A DNA stretch of 64,000 bases, taken from NCBI GenBank assembly GCA_025141675.1, contig CP081161.1, positions 3,528,531-3,592,530 of the forward strand, in the 5' to 3' direction. The notes beneath the pieces were generated by a model, which saw only the letters and a list, made by a program, of their open reading frames with translations, ran no database searches and was not told the origin of the DNA. The position numbers and the translations under genes were made by a program. Shown here in pieces: positions 19,152 to 28,492 of this stretch. Position 1 is the first letter of the stretch. Each line of letters starts with the position of its first letter. This DNA is from Rhodobacteraceae bacterium S2214. GTDB taxonomy: Bacteria; Pseudomonadota; Alphaproteobacteria; Rhodobacterales; Rhodobacteraceae.

Positions 19152-20320
19152 CCACCGCGCTTGTGATCGGGGCCGGACCTGCGGGTCTCATGGCTGCAGA
19201 CGTGCTGTCGCAAGCAGAGATTGATGTAACGATTTGCGACGCAATGCCGTCATTCGGGCGCAAATTTCTGATGGCGGGAAAGTCAGGGCTGAACCTGACC
19301 AAAGACGAACCTTTGGACGCATACATCGCGCGTTTTGGCCCCCTACATCCGACTATGGAAGCGGCTTTGCGCCGTTTCGGCCCCGTCGAAGTCATGGCGT
19401 GGGCAGAAGACCTTGAGCAATCAATTTTTACAGGCTCAACAGGACGGGTTTTTCCGACAGCCATGAAGGCGTCGCCGTTGTTGCGGGCTTGGCTGGCGCG
19501 GCTTCGGGCCGCGAATGTCGTGTTCAATTCCCGCTGGACATGGACCGGATTTCAGGACGGCCATAGTCAATTTGAAACGCCAGATGGGACGAAACCAATT
19601 GCCGCAGATATCACAATTCTCGCGATGGGCGGCGCAAGCTGGTCAAAACTTGGTTCAACCGGCGCGTGGGCTGAACACTTTGATGCTGTGGCCCCATTTA
19701 AGCCTGCCAATATGGGATTTCAGGTTGCGTGGTCGGATCATATGACCCCCTTCCTTGGAACCCCAATCAAAGCGACAGCGCTGCATGCCGGTCGCACATC
19801 TAGCCGAGGCGAATGGGTCATATCGCGCAATGGTATCGAAGGCGGTGGCGTATACGATTTATCGCGCAAAATACGCGACGGCGCACCGCTTCACGTCGAT
19901 CTTTTCCCTGACCTGAGTCATCAAGATGTGCTCAGCAGGGTCAAAAAACGCCGCAGCAAGCAGAGTTTCCCGCAATTTCTGAAGAAAACCGTACGGCTGT
20001 CCCCGATAAAAACCGCGCTGTTCTACGAATTCACGAAAGGTGAGGATCTGAATGAAGCGGGCAAAATCGCTGATTTACTCAAGGCTTTGCCCGTCCCGAT
20101 CCTTGACCCGATGCCAATGGATGCAGCAATTTCGACGGCTGGTGGGCTGCGCATCTCTGCATTGGATTCCCATTTCATGTTGCGCGATCAGCCAGGTCGA
20201 TTTGCTGCAGGCGAAATGCTGGACTGGGAAGCCCCGACCGGCGGCTATTTGATCAGCGGTTGCCTTGCGACAGGTGAGGCCGCCGCACGAGGCGCGCTTT
20301 CTTGGCTGAAATCAATTTAA
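19148..20320 (+). CDS. HI0933-like / TIGR03862 family flavoprotein
   Basis: 390 residues. N-terminal FAD-binding motif VIGAGPAGLMAADVL at about residues 5-19, then GRKFLMAGKSGLNLT, which is the diagnostic block of HI0933-like NAD(P)/FAD oxidoreductases. A terminal FAD block reads GGYLISGCLATGEAAARG. It overlaps the MscS stop codon by four bases, so translation is coupled. The physiological substrate of this family is unknown. Confidence 0.85.
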   Translation: MTTALVIGAGPAGLMAADVLSQAEIDVTICDAMPSFGRKFLMAGKSGLNLTKDEPLDAYIARFGPLHPTMEAALRRFGPVEVMAWAEDLEQSIFTGSTGRVFPTAMKASPLLRAWLARLRAANVVFNSRWTWTGFQDGHSQFETPDGTKPIAADITILAMGGASWSKLGSTGAWAEHFDAVAPFKPANMGFQVAWSDHMTPFLGTPIKATALHAGRTSSRGEWVISRNGIEGGGVYDLSRKIRDGAPLHVDLFPDLSHQDVLSRVKKRRSKQSFPQFLKKTVRLSPIKTALFYEFTKGEDLNEAGKIADLLKALPVPILDPMPMDAAISTAGGLRISALDSHFMLRDQPGRFAAGEMLDWEAPTGGYLISGCLATGEAAARGALSWLKSI

Positions 20321-20806
20321 GCTGATTCAAAGAATCACGGTTGCCCTAACAGATGCCGTGAAATGACGGGTTTGATCAGCCAAGAGATTCGCAAAATCGC
20401 GCCGGAATGCGCTTTTTACGGGGAAAAACGCCACTTTCCGACCAAATTTGTGGCATTTTCAGCCGCTTGCCCACGTCCCAATTGCGACAAACTGTTGCGC
20501 GACCGCATCGCTTTTTAGCTTTTACGCCGGACAGTCGATACCGTTTCAAAACACTCCGACTGTGCGCGCTAACCATTTGTTACAAACGTTACATCGCTGA
20601 TTCACCAATAAAAATAGGCGTTCCAACGTCTGAACTGCTTTGAGTTGCGCCAAATCGGACAGCAAAAAACTAATCCGGACGGTTTTCCGCGCAAAAAGAA
20701 ACCCTTGGGTCCCGCGCCGAAACCATTTAACCACTTGAGTTACACGAGCACGGTGGATAGAAAACCTGTGATCGTCCACAAAGTGCATTTAATTTGGAGT
20801 ACCGAC
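20321..20806 (+). other. 486-base intergenic region before the small secreted proteins
   Basis: No convincing ORF, tRNA or terminator was seen. The tract reads A/T-rich in places (for example ACCATTTGTTACAAACG near 20570) and probably holds the promoter for the 20807 gene; I could not assign -35/-10 boxes with confidence. GTGGA and TCCAC near 20752-20780 form a loose inverted pair. Confidence 0.5.
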
Positions 20807-21007
20807 ATGCGCCTCACAACTACTCTCGCTGCCGCAGCTGCTATCGCTGTTTCTGGTGTTGCTGCAAACGCTGGCGGCCTGGCCCCAGTAATCCCTGAAG
20901 CACCAGTTGTCATCGTTGACACACCTGCTCCTGCTGGTTCAATCAACTCTGGCTACATCGTGCTGGGCCTCTTGGCTGCACTCGTAGCAGCATCTGCTTC
21001 TTTCTAA
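20807..21007 (+). CDS. Short secreted protein A with conserved hydrophobic C-terminus
   Basis: 66 residues. Signal peptide MRLTTTLAAAAAIAVSGVAA ending ANA, then GGLAP, a Pro/Val-rich spacer (residues about 27-42) and the C-terminal segment GSINSGYIVLGLLAALVA ending in ASASF. The last 24 residues equal those of protein B (21081-21287). The C-terminal segment could be a second membrane anchor. A terminator follows, so each gene may be expressed alone. Similar 60-70 residue proteins are found in Rhodobacteraceae, but none has a known function that I can name. ATG 20807 has TTGGAG upstream. Confidence 0.75.
   Translation: MRLTTTLAAAAAIAVSGVAANAGGLAPVIPEAPVVIVDTPAPAGSINSGYIVLGLLAALVAASASF
20931..21007 (+). 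repeat. 77-base direct repeat, copy 1 (3' end of small protein A)
   Basis: It matches 21211-21287 at 69 of 77 positions by eye. All eight differences are synonymous in the reading frame, so the encoded 24-residue end is identical. Confidence 0.85.
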
Positions 21008-21029
21008 TCTGACGATTAGATTTGAGTTT

Positions 21030-21057
21030 AAAGGGCGAGCTACGGCTGGCCCTTTTT
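21030..21057 (+). terminator. Terminator after small protein A
   Basis: AAAGGGC pairs with GCCCTTT and is followed by T residues (21053-21057). Confidence 0.8.
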
Positions 21058-21080
21058 CATTTTAACAAAGGAATAATGAC

Positions 21081-21287
21081 ATGCGCTCTTTGAAAGTTCT
21101 CGCCGCTGCTGCGGTTTTGGCAACAACTGCTGTAACAGCTAACGCTGGCGGTTTGGCTCCTGCTCCGGCTCCAACAACTGTTGTGATCCCAGAACCACCA
21201 GCACCGGCACCTGCTGGTTCAATCAACTCTGGCTACATCGTATTGGGCCTCTTGGCTGCCTTGGTTGCTGCATCTGCATCTTTCTAA
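21081..21287 (+). CDS. Short secreted protein B with conserved hydrophobic C-terminus
   Basis: 68 residues. ATG 21081 follows AAAGGA. Signal peptide MRSLKVLAAAAVLATTAVTA then ANAGG LAP, a Pro/Ala-rich spacer (about 27-43) and the same GSINSGYIVLGLLAALVA...F end as protein A. The mature length is about 45 residues. The shared N-terminus GGLAP and C-terminus with a variable proline-rich middle suggest a constrained structure at both ends. It is the second of three tandem genes, each with its own terminator. Confidence 0.75.
   Translation: MRSLKVLAAAAVLATTAVTANAGGLAPAPAPTTVVIPEPPAPAPAGSINSGYIVLGLLAALVAASASF
21211..21287 (+). repeat. 77-base direct repeat, copy 2 (3' end of small protein B)
   Basis: See copy 1 at 20931-21007. 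The copies are 280 bases apart. Confidence 0.85.
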
Positions 21288-21307
21288 ACCTCGCTGTTTA
21301 GACTACG

Positions 21308-21339
21308 AAAAAAGGGCTGGTATTTGCTGGCCCTTTTTT
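21308..21339 (+). terminator. Terminator after small protein B
   Basis: AAAAAAGGGC pairs with GCCCTTTTTT, an almost perfect stem with terminal T-run. Confidence 0.88.
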
Positions 21340-21361
21340 GATTCTACGGGGATATATTTAC

Positions 21362-21562
21362 ATGAAACTTCTTAAGACTTCTCTTGCGGCTGCTTGCCTG
21401 CTTTCCATGACTGTCAGCACTGCACAGGCAGACAACGCCGCCGTGGTTATCAGCGACCAAATTGGTATTCCTGAAGTTGGGCCCGATGTCGTGACGCTTG
21501 CAGGTCTGGCAGCTCTTCTCGCTATTGCGAGCGCTGCATCTGCGACGTCCACCACAAACTAA
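21362..21562 (+). CDS. Short secreted protein C, related architecture
   Basis: 66 residues. Signal peptide MKLLKTSLAAACLLSMTVST ending AQA, a short acidic spacer and a hydrophobic C-terminal stretch VVTLAGLAALLAIASAASAT. It shares size, signal peptide plus terminal hydrophobic segment and tandem position with proteins A and B, but does not have the GSINSGY tail, so it is a more distant relative or an independent gene of the same kind. A hairpin follows. The start at 21362 has GGGGA upstream. Confidence 0.65.
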   Translation: MKLLKTSLAAACLLSMTVSTAQADNAAVVISDQIGIPEVGPDVVTLAGLAALLAIASAASATSTTN

Positions 21563-21587
21563 TTTAACTGACGGAAACGTACGTTAA

Positions 21588-21620
21588 GGGCCGTCCAGAT
21601 TGGGCGGCCCAACCTGTTTT
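21588..21620 (+). terminator. Hairpin after small protein C
   Basis: GGGCCG (21588-21593) pairs with CGGCCC (21605-21610), with a weak T-run after it. It lies between the convergent small protein C and holA. Confidence 0.55.
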
Positions 21621-22641
21621 ACCGACGTGCCATCATTGCAAGTCGTATCAAAACCCGCTCCATCAATGCCCGGTCAGGCGTCGCGCCCGACGAACGCATT
21701 TGCAGATCAGTGTCCGTCAGTGCAGTCAGCGCACGTTCAAGCCGGTCACGCCCCCAATTGCTGGCTTGGCGCACAATCTTATCGCGACGCGGCCCAAAGA
21801 CAGGTGGACGCAGGCGTCCAACACCGGCAGCAGCACCGCCCGGGTCAGATGCAGCGGCATGCAATTGCCGAAAGTGGCGCATCGCGCCGATACAAAGGGT
21901 CACGGGGGCCACGCCTTGCGCATACAAGTCCCGCAGGATTGGTCCAAGTTTATCCGCCTGCCCAGATGCCACGACCTCGAGCACATCATCCACATCTACT
22001 TCCGCTGATTGCGGCGCGTTCGCCATGACGTCTTCGACGCTGATGGGTGTCGCATCACCACGTTTGTACAGGCCGACCTTTTCAATTGTTTGTCGAAAAT
22101 CACCCGGTTCCAACGATCCGGCGAGCGCAAACAGGGCATCCATCACGTCCCTGCTTTGAACCTCAAGCCCGGCGTCCCGCAACGACTGTTCAATATCATC
22201 TCGACTAGGTGGATCGTCATATATCCCGACCGCAACCGCATTTCGGTGACCTTCAAACACCTTTCGCAAAGCAGACTTTGCAGTCAATTGGCCCGCTGTG
22301 ACGATGACCTGCGCGTCCCCCGGCTGCCAATCCGCAAGTGCTGCATCAATAACTTTCGACACCCCGTCTGTCGCATCTTCCACAAACGCAACGCGATGGC
22401 CGGGGAAAAAACCTTGCGCCTTTATCGCATCATTCAGGATCGCAGGATCTTTGCGTAGTTCGGCCCCTGGGATACGGGTCAGTCGCATTTCTTCGTCACC
22501 ATTCGGCCCGACAAGGGCTGCGATGACCTCTTGCCGTTTCCCCGCAACGCGCATGGGATCTGCGCCAAAAATAAGCAGTGCGGTATGGGTTTTGTCGGGG
22601 TTGCGAAAATACCCGTTTGCTGCGGCACCAGCCAGCTTCAT
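21619..22641 (-). CDS. holA: DNA polymerase III subunit delta
   Basis: 340 residues. Delta opens the beta clamp in the clamp-loader complex. Typical features: an N-terminal LLIFGADPMRVAGKRQEVIAA replacing the usual LLyG.D.yl, the central GDFRQTIEKVGLYK segment and C-terminal helices with LCIGAMRHFRQL. The start ATG 22641 overlaps the lptE stop by four bases. Order leuS-lptE-holA on the minus strand is the common alphaproteobacterial operon. Confidence 0.9.
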   Translation of the reverse strand: MKLAGAAANGYFRNPDKTHTALLIFGADPMRVAGKRQEVIAALVGPNGDEEMRLTRIPGAELRKDPAILNDAIKAQGFFPGHRVAFVEDATDGVSKVIDAALADWQPGDAQVIVTAGQLTAKSALRKVFEGHRNAVAVGIYDDPPSRDDIEQSLRDAGLEVQSRDVMDALFALAGSLEPGDFRQTIEKVGLYKRGDATPISVEDVMANAPQSAEVDVDDVLEVVASGQADKLGPILRDLYAQGVAPVTLCIGAMRHFRQLHAAASDPGGAAAGVGRLRPPVFGPRRDKIVRQASNWGRDRLERALTALTDTDLQMRSSGATPDRALMERVLIRLAMMARR

Positions 22642-23117
22642 CGCGGCACCTCTAACAGAGCCAAGCGTTGACCAATCAGGTCAGCCAATGCGACCGCAAG
22701 GCGGGCCTGCGCGTCGCTCTCGACCGCTTGGGTTGCCGCAGTTGATCCGGTCGCGGAGTAGCTTGTGAAAGTTTGCTCTAACCCTCCGCCGATTTTTTCT
22801 CCGGCTTGATCGACAAGCGTCCACGTCGCATTTCCCGTTAGGTTAAAGCGCGTGCTATCACCATCGACCGTGATCGTTGCCGGAACAGGTTCTACCTGCG
22901 GGACGACTGTCAGCCGGTATTGCGCAGCCGTTGCAGAACCAAATGTTGCCTCAAGCCTTTCCGCCAAACGGAATCCAATGACGCTGTCCGGCGCATCAAC
23001 CACGATGGTGTTCTGCCACCGTGCTGCAGCGCCATTGGGACCATGCAAAGGCACGACCGCACAACCAGCCATCGTGACAATGGCGGCCAACAAACAGAGG
23101 CGGCGTCTAGACCACAA
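22638..23117 (-). CDS. lptE: LPS-assembly lipoprotein LptE
   Basis: 159 residues. It plugs the LptD outer-membrane channel that inserts lipopolysaccharide. The lipobox is MAGC with the lipidated Cys at residue 19. Beyond it, short strands such as [10 protein letters not shown] and [16 protein letters not shown] fit the LptE fold. The start is TTG at 23117, overlapping leuS by 11 bases; alternatives downstream would cut into the signal peptide. A weak ribosome site suggests translational coupling to leuS. Confidence 0.85.
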   Translation of the reverse strand: MWSRRRLCLLAAIVTMAGCAVVPLHGPNGAAARWQNTIVVDAPDSVIGFRLAERLEATFGSATAAQYRLTVVPQVEPVPATITVDGDSTRFNLTGNATWTLVDQAGEKIGGGLEQTFTSYSATGSTAATQAVESDAQARLAVALADLIGQRLALLEVPR

Positions 23118-25650
23118 TGTTCACAATCCGGCCTGGCACGACGATCACTTTTTTCGGGGTTGCCCCATCAAGCGCACGGATAACGGTTTCGTTCGACATG
23201 GCAAGCGCTTCAACCGATGCTTTGTCCGCATCTGCCGCCACTGCAATTTCCGCTTTCCGTTTGCCGTTGACCTGCACCGGCATCGTCACTGTGTCTTCGA
23301 CCAACATGCTTTCATCCGCGACCGGCCAAGGGGCCGTTGCAATCAAGCCCTCGCCACCCAGCAGAGACCAGATTTCCTCAGACAAATGCGGTGTCATCGG
23401 CGACATTAACTGTGCAAGCGTGAGCGTTGCTTCGCGTTTCGCCACTGCACTTGCTTTAGATTTCGCAAGCACACCAGTGAAACCGTAAAGCTTTGCAATC
23501 GCTGCGTTAAAGCCAAAGCTTTCGACGCCGTTGGTCACGTCCATGATCGCCTTGTGCATTGCGCGCAGAAGATCAGCGTCTTGTGCCGCATCACCGCCTT
23601 CAAGTGCCGCGACATCATTTGCGATCCGCCAAACGCGAGACAGATGCTTGTGCGTCGCTTCGGCCCCCGACGCCGTCCATTCCACGTCACGCTCTGGCGG
23701 ACTGTCGGACAACACAAACCACCGTGCCGTATCAGCGCCGTAGGTCGCGAGGATATCATCGGGATCAACCACGTTCTTCTTAGACTTCGACATTTTCGCG
23801 GAAGGGATGATTTCAACATCGGTTCCATCAGCGAGCTTGCCGTCGGTCACATCCGTCGGGAAATGATAGACAGGGCGTCCATCAGCGCCTTTGGTTTGGT
23901 AAATCTCGTGGGTCACCATGCCTTGCGTAAACAGCGCGTCAAACGGTTCTTCGCTACCTTGTGGCAAGTGGCCGGTCATCCGCATGGCCCGCGCGAAGAA
24001 ACGGGAATAAAGCAGGTGCAGAATCGCGTGTTCGATACCGCCGATGTATTGGTCGACGTTCATCCAATACGCAGCTTCTTCGATATCAACCGGCGTCGCG
24101 GCCCCCGGTGAGGTAAAGCGCGCGTAATACCAAGACGAATCGACGAATGTGTCCATGGTGTCGGTTTCGCGCTGCGCATCAGCCCCGCATTTCGGGCACT
24201 TACAATCCCGCCATGTTGGATGACGATCAAGCGGGTTGCCCGGAATATCAAAGCTAACATCATCAGGCAGCTTGATCGGCAGGTTTTCTTTCGCCTCGGG
24301 CACCGCCCCGCAGGATTCGCAGTGCACGATCGGGATCGGGCAGCCCCAGTAGCGTTGACGAGACAGACCCCAGTCGCGCAAGCGGAACTTGGTGACGCCT
24401 TGACCCACGCCGTTTGCTTCGCAGAAATCAACAGCCGCTTCGACGGCTTCGTCTCCATTCTGTTCGGCCTCGCCAGCAAACCCTTTCAGATAAGTGACCT
24501 TATCAGTTTTGCCCGGCACAAATGCCTCGGTCAGCGCGACGTCCTCTTGACCCGGTTCCGCGAAAACAGGCGTGATTGGCAGGTCGTATTTCGTGGCGAA
24601 TTCGAAGTCACGTTGATCATGTGCAGGGCAGCCGAAAATAGCGCCTGTACCGTAATCCATCAGGATGAAGTTCGCGATATAGACGGGCAATTCCCATGCG
24701 TTATCAAACGGATGACGCACGCGCAGGCCCGTGTCATAGCCCAGCTTTTCAGCCTTCTCGACCGCTTCGGCTGTGGTGCCACCTTTGCGACATTCTGCGC
24801 AGAACGCCGCGATTTCGGGGTTATCTGCCTCCAACTGCTTGGCCAGCGGATGGTCTGGAGAGATACCAACGAAGGAAGCACCGTTCAGGGTATCCGGACG
24901 GGTCGTGTAAACCTCTACACGGTCGTGGCCATCAGGGCCGTCGATGATTGAAAAACCAAACTGCAAACCGCGCGATTTGCCGATCCAGTTCGACTGCATC
25001 AGTTTGACCTTCGCGGGCCAGTTGTCGAGCGTATCCAACGCGGATAGCAATTCGTCCGAATAGTCGGAGATTTTAAAGAACCATTGCACCAGTTCGCGGC
25101 GTTCAACCTCTGCGCCAGACCGCCAGCCTTTGCCGTCAATAACCTGTTCGTTGGCCAGAACGGTCATATCGATTGGGTCCCAGTTCACGACCGCCTTTTT
25201 GCGATAGATCAAATCTTTCTCAAGGAAATCGATGAACAAGGCCTGCTGTTGGCCGTAGTATTCAGGATCACATGTCGCAAATTCACGGGACCAATCCAGC
25301 GACAGGCCCAGCGGGCGCATCTGGGATTTCATGTGGTCGATGTTGCCGTAGGTGTATTCCTTTGGATGAATGCCCGTGGCCATCGCCGCGTTTTCCGCAG
25401 GCATCCCAAAGGCATCCCAGCCCATCGGATGAAGCACGTTGTGACCTGTCGACAGTTTATAGCGCGCGATCACGTCGCCCATCGTGTAATTGCGGACGTG
25501 GCCCATGTGCAGGTTCCCCGATGGGTATGGGAACATCTCTAACACATAGTACTTCGGCTTATCGCCGCTGCGTACCGCCTTGAACGTTTCGGCATCCGTC
25601 CACGCGGCCTGCCATTTGGCTTCGATTTCTGATGGGGAATACGTGGACAT
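23107..25650 (-). CDS. leuS: Leucine-tRNA ligase
   Basis: 847 residues, normal length. Class I synthetase with the HMGH motif at 48-51 and KMSKS near residue 618-622. The editing (CP1) domain spans roughly 220-420 (with the TTRPDTL motif), and the anticodon-binding domain covers the C-terminus. The typical [14 protein letters not shown] segment is seen as [15 protein letters not shown]. It is the first gene of leuS-lptE-holA. Confidence 0.97.
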   Translation of the reverse strand: MSTYSPSEIEAKWQAAWTDAETFKAVRSGDKPKYYVLEMFPYPSGNLHMGHVRNYTMGDVIARYKLSTGHNVLHPMGWDAFGMPAENAAMATGIHPKEYTYGNIDHMKSQMRPLGLSLDWSREFATCDPEYYGQQQALFIDFLEKDLIYRKKAVVNWDPIDMTVLANEQVIDGKGWRSGAEVERRELVQWFFKISDYSDELLSALDTLDNWPAKVKLMQSNWIGKSRGLQFGFSIIDGPDGHDRVEVYTTRPDTLNGASFVGISPDHPLAKQLEADNPEIAAFCAECRKGGTTAEAVEKAEKLGYDTGLRVRHPFDNAWELPVYIANFILMDYGTGAIFGCPAHDQRDFEFATKYDLPITPVFAEPGQEDVALTEAFVPGKTDKVTYLKGFAGEAEQNGDEAVEAAVDFCEANGVGQGVTKFRLRDWGLSRQRYWGCPIPIVHCESCGAVPEAKENLPIKLPDDVSFDIPGNPLDRHPTWRDCKCPKCGADAQRETDTMDTFVDSSWYYARFTSPGAATPVDIEEAAYWMNVDQYIGGIEHAILHLLYSRFFARAMRMTGHLPQGSEEPFDALFTQGMVTHEIYQTKGADGRPVYHFPTDVTDGKLADGTDVEIIPSAKMSKSKKNVVDPDDILATYGADTARWFVLSDSPPERDVEWTASGAEATHKHLSRVWRIANDVAALEGGDAAQDADLLRAMHKAIMDVTNGVESFGFNAAIAKLYGFTGVLAKSKASAVAKREATLTLAQLMSPMTPHLSEEIWSLLGGEGLIATAPWPVADESMLVEDTVTMPVQVNGKRKAEIAVAADADKASVEALAMSNETVIRALDGATPKKVIVVPGRIVNIVV

Positions 25651-25744
25651 ATGTCTGGTCTTTCAATGGAAACACGGGCTGTAAGCTTTGCATTTTCATA
25701 AAGGCCTATGGGCCGAAAGACTAGTGCGTCCAAAGACGTGTCCA

Positions 25745-25776
25745 CAAAAAGAAAGAGCCGCCCCAAAGGGCGGCTC
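25745..25776 (-). terminator. Terminator downstream of porin
   Basis: GAGCCGCCC and GGGCGGCTC form a nine-base stem followed on the minus strand by a T-rich run. It separates porin from leuS. Confidence 0.88.
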
Positions 25777-25799
25777 AATCTCAATTCCTGTAAGACAAC

Positions 25800-26885
25800 T
25801 TAGAATGTGAAGTCTACAGAAACTGTTACGCCTGGATCGTATTCACCAGCGCCGATTTCGTCGCCTTGGTCGCCATCTTCGTCAGCTGCGTATACGAAAG
25901 TAGCAGTCGCGCCGCCACCGAGGTCGTATGTTGCGCCAGCGTAGTAGTCAACGTCGTCGCCTTCGTTTTCGTTCAACGCACCAGCAAGAACAGTCAAGCC
26001 ATTGCCGAGGTCGTAAGAACCTTCAACTTTGTACTTAGTCACGCCTTGGTCGTCCTGGTAGTCAACAGAAGCAGCGATTGGGCCGCTTGTGTAAGCTACG
26101 TTCACGCCGAGGTTTGCGTCTGCGTCACCTTCGTCAACGTAGTAACCAGTCGCAACAACTGGACCGATAGGGTATGAAACCTTGATACCAGTGGACTGTG
26201 TGTCAGCTGTCATGTTGTCAGCGTATGCAAGTGTGATTGTTGCGTTAGCAACAGTTACAGCTGCAGATACACCCATAACTTCAGCTGCGCTGAAGTCGCC
26301 GTTGCCGTCAGCAAAAGTTGTGTCTTCCTGGTAAGCTGCTGTCAAAGTAGCGATACCGAAAGTTGCTGCTGCACCGAATGAAAGCTGCTCAGCTTCACCG
26401 TTTGCATCGTCAATGATGTAAGACAAAGACGCGTCAACACCACCGAAAGATACGTCGCCGCGCAGAACTGCGGAGTCTGTACCTGTTGTGAAGGCGTCTG
26501 ATTCCATGTCGCCAGCTGCTACAAAGCGCTTAGTCGCGGCTGTACCAGTGTCACCAACGAACAAAGACGCTGTGTCTGATTCCAAAGACAGAACGAAATC
26601 TGATGTCGCCAAAGGATCGGTGCCGCCGTCATTAGAAGCAGTACCGTCGTCTTCAGCAACAGTGACTTCGAAGTATGCGCCAGCTGTCAGACCGTTGTCC
26701 AAAGCAGCAGTTGCAGTTGTCTTCAGGTTACCTTCCCAGAAGAAACCGTCTTCGCCGATACCATCGACTTCGTTGTTGTAACCAAGTGTACCACCCAAAG
26801 AGTGGCTTACAGAGGCGTGGCCGTCAGCTGCAGCGGCGCCAGCAAAGGCGACCAGGGCAGTAGAGGTAAGAAGGATGCTTTTCAT
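25800..26885 (-). CDS. Outer-membrane porin, Rhodobacter type
   Basis: 361 residues. Signal peptide MKSILLTSTALVAFAGAAAA then DGHA. The mature protein is very acidic, beta-rich and ends in VSVDFTF with the terminal Phe recognised by the BAM insertion machinery. Repeated strands alternating with Asp/Gly loops fit a 16-stranded trimeric general porin as in Rhodobacter. Highly expressed genes of this kind usually show preferred codons. A terminator follows at 25745-25776 and an inverted repeat lies in the leader at 26934-26971. Substrate selectivity is not predictable here. Confidence 0.88.
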   Translation of the reverse strand: MKSILLTSTALVAFAGAAAADGHASVSHSLGGTLGYNNEVDGIGEDGFFWEGNLKTTATAALDNGLTAGAYFEVTVAEDDGTASNDGGTDPLATSDFVLSLESDTASLFVGDTGTAATKRFVAAGDMESDAFTTGTDSAVLRGDVSFGGVDASLSYIIDDANGEAEQLSFGAAATFGIATLTAAYQEDTTFADGNGDFSAAEVMGVSAAVTVANATITLAYADNMTADTQSTGIKVSYPIGPVVATGYYVDEGDADANLGVNVAYTSGPIAASVDYQDDQGVTKYKVEGSYDLGNGLTVLAGALNENEGDDVDYYAGATYDLGGGATATFVYAADEDGDQGDEIGAGEYDPGVTVSVDFTF

Positions 26886-26933
26886 GGATAATTCCCTCGT
26901 GTTTGCATTCCCAAGATGCCAGATCGTCTAGCA

Positions 26934-26971
26934 TTGAGTGTGTAATTGCGCCCAAGTGGCTGCACACTCAA
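26934..26971 (-). promoter_or_regulatory. Nine-base inverted repeat in the porin upstream region
   Basis: TTGAGTGTG (26934-26942) and CACACTCAA (26963-26971) are perfect complements separated by 20 bases, 49 bases upstream of the porin ATG. It could be an operator or a 5' leader stem-loop. Confidence 0.4.
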
Positions 26972-27118
26972 GTAATTTGGGCCAATGTTTGGCGGGTCTA
27001 TGAAAAATGGTGCATCAAGGACACACACCGGTTTTGGCAGTTTGCGGAATGACAAGCACGCACAAACCCCCTATTTCGTTGCCTAGAACGAATATCAAAA
27101 CAATAACAGGACCCTGTA

Positions 27119-27772
27119 ATGTCGCTGATGGATATCAAAGAGCGCATCAACCGCGCCGAAACAAAGGCGAACCGGCCAAAAGGTGATGTCACGCTTATTG
27201 CGGTTTCTAAAGTGCAACCTAATGCACGCGTTGAGGCGATTCTTTCTGAAGGTCACCACGTCTTTGGCGAAAACAAGGTGCAGGAAGCGGCTGGTAAATG
27301 GCCTGCGTTCCGCGAAACATATAATGATGTCGATCTTCACCTGATTGGACCACTGCAAACCAACAAGGCCCGTCAAGCGATGACACTTGCACAGGCGATC
27401 CACACACTGGACAGGCCAAAGCTTGCAACAACGATCGCACGCATCGCTCAAGAGGTCGGAAGCTGCCCTGATCTGTTCATTCAGGTGAACACCGGCGAAG
27501 AAACGCAGAAAGCAGGCGTTTTACCGTCCGATGCCGACACCTTTATCAAAGACGCGATCGCGCTTGATTTGCCGATCAAAGGGCTGATGTGTATTCCACC
27601 GGCGGAAGAAGAACCATCCTTGCACTTCGCATTGCTTGCCAAAATTGCAGGCCGCAATGGATTGGCAGGCCTGTCCATGGGCATGAGCGGAGATTTCGAA
27701 AGCGCGATTGCCTTAGGCGCGACACATGTTCGCGTTGGATCAGCTATCTTCGGTGACCGCGTTTATGACTAA
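27119..27772 (+). CDS. YggS-family pyridoxal phosphate homeostasis protein
   Basis: 217 residues. Single-domain PLP-binding TIM barrel resembling the N-terminal half of alanine racemase. PLP lysine is K31 in LIAVSKVQP. The GENKVQEAAGKW block, HLIGPLQTNKAR and LSMGMSGDFESAIALGATHVRVGSAIFG blocks are all conserved. It keeps cellular PLP and amino-acid pools balanced. Its stop overlaps the following RluA-like gene by eight bases. The ribosome site AGGA is eight bases upstream of ATG 27119. Confidence 0.93.
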   Translation: MSLMDIKERINRAETKANRPKGDVTLIAVSKVQPNARVEAILSEGHHVFGENKVQEAAGKWPAFRETYNDVDLHLIGPLQTNKARQAMTLAQAIHTLDRPKLATTIARIAQEVGSCPDLFIQVNTGEETQKAGVLPSDADTFIKDAIALDLPIKGLMCIPPAEEEPSLHFALLAKIAGRNGLAGLSMGMSGDFESAIALGATHVRVGSAIFGDRVYD

Positions 27773-28412
27773 CACCTACGCCCCACCTCAAGATCCGCTT
27801 GTCATCCTGCACGACGATCACGAAGTCGTTCTTGTCGATAAGCCAAGCGGGCTTTTGTCTGTTCCGGGCAAGGGTGAACATCTGGCGGACTGTCTGATCA
27901 CGCGTGTTCAGGCGGTTTACCCACAGGCTTTGCTGGTTCACCGCCTAGACCGGGACACGTCCGGGGTCATGATTTTCGCGTTAACGCCACACGCCCAGCG
28001 CCACCTCGGCCTGCAGTTTGAAAAACGTCAGACGAAAAAGACCTATGTGGCCCGCGTTGCGGGACGTATCGTAGAAAAAACCGGTACAGTTGATCTGCCA
28101 CTTATCGTCGACTGGCCCAATCGTCCAAAACAGATGGTTTGCCATGAAACCGGCAAACAAGCCGTGACGGATTGGCGGGTCATCCGCAGTAACGATGCAG
28201 AAACGCGGGTCCGCCTGATGCCCAAAACGGGCCGGTCCCACCAACTACGTGTACATATGCTGGCGATGGGGCATCCCATTCTTGGCGATCCGTTCTATGC
28301 GACAGGCGACGCACTGAACCATCCCAGATTGATGCTGCATTCCGAGACATTCCAATTTCGGCACCCCGACGGCGGACAAGGCACCCGCATTACGGCCAAA
28401 GCACCATTCTAG
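27765..28412 (+). CDS. RluA-family pseudouridine synthase
   Basis: 215 residues, compact for the family. Catalytic Asp62 is in HRLDRDTSGVM. Additional blocks are LVDKPSGLLSVPGKG and VRLMPKTGRSHQLRVHMLAMGHPILGDPFYA. The size without an S4 domain fits RluA or the TruC/RluA-like group that modifies 23S rRNA or tRNA position 32. It overlaps the YggS gene by eight bases, so both are translationally linked. Confidence 0.9.
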   Translation: MTNTYAPPQDPLVILHDDHEVVLVDKPSGLLSVPGKGEHLADCLITRVQAVYPQALLVHRLDRDTSGVMIFALTPHAQRHLGLQFEKRQTKKTYVARVAGRIVEKTGTVDLPLIVDWPNRPKQMVCHETGKQAVTDWRVIRSNDAETRVRLMPKTGRSHQLRVHMLAMGHPILGDPFYATGDALNHPRLMLHSETFQFRHPDGGQGTRITAKAPF

Positions 28413-28492
28413 TAAATCGGCGACCTGTCGGGGGTGCGCTCTATCGTGCGCGTCATTATATATCAACAAGAACCGCATGAAAGGATACCATC

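Noticed and set aside
24220..24951. Long ORFs opposite leuS and pnp (for example 243 codons at 24220, 222 codons at 31549)
   Set aside because: They lie antisense to well-conserved genes and arise from codon bias; no ribosome site or family match.
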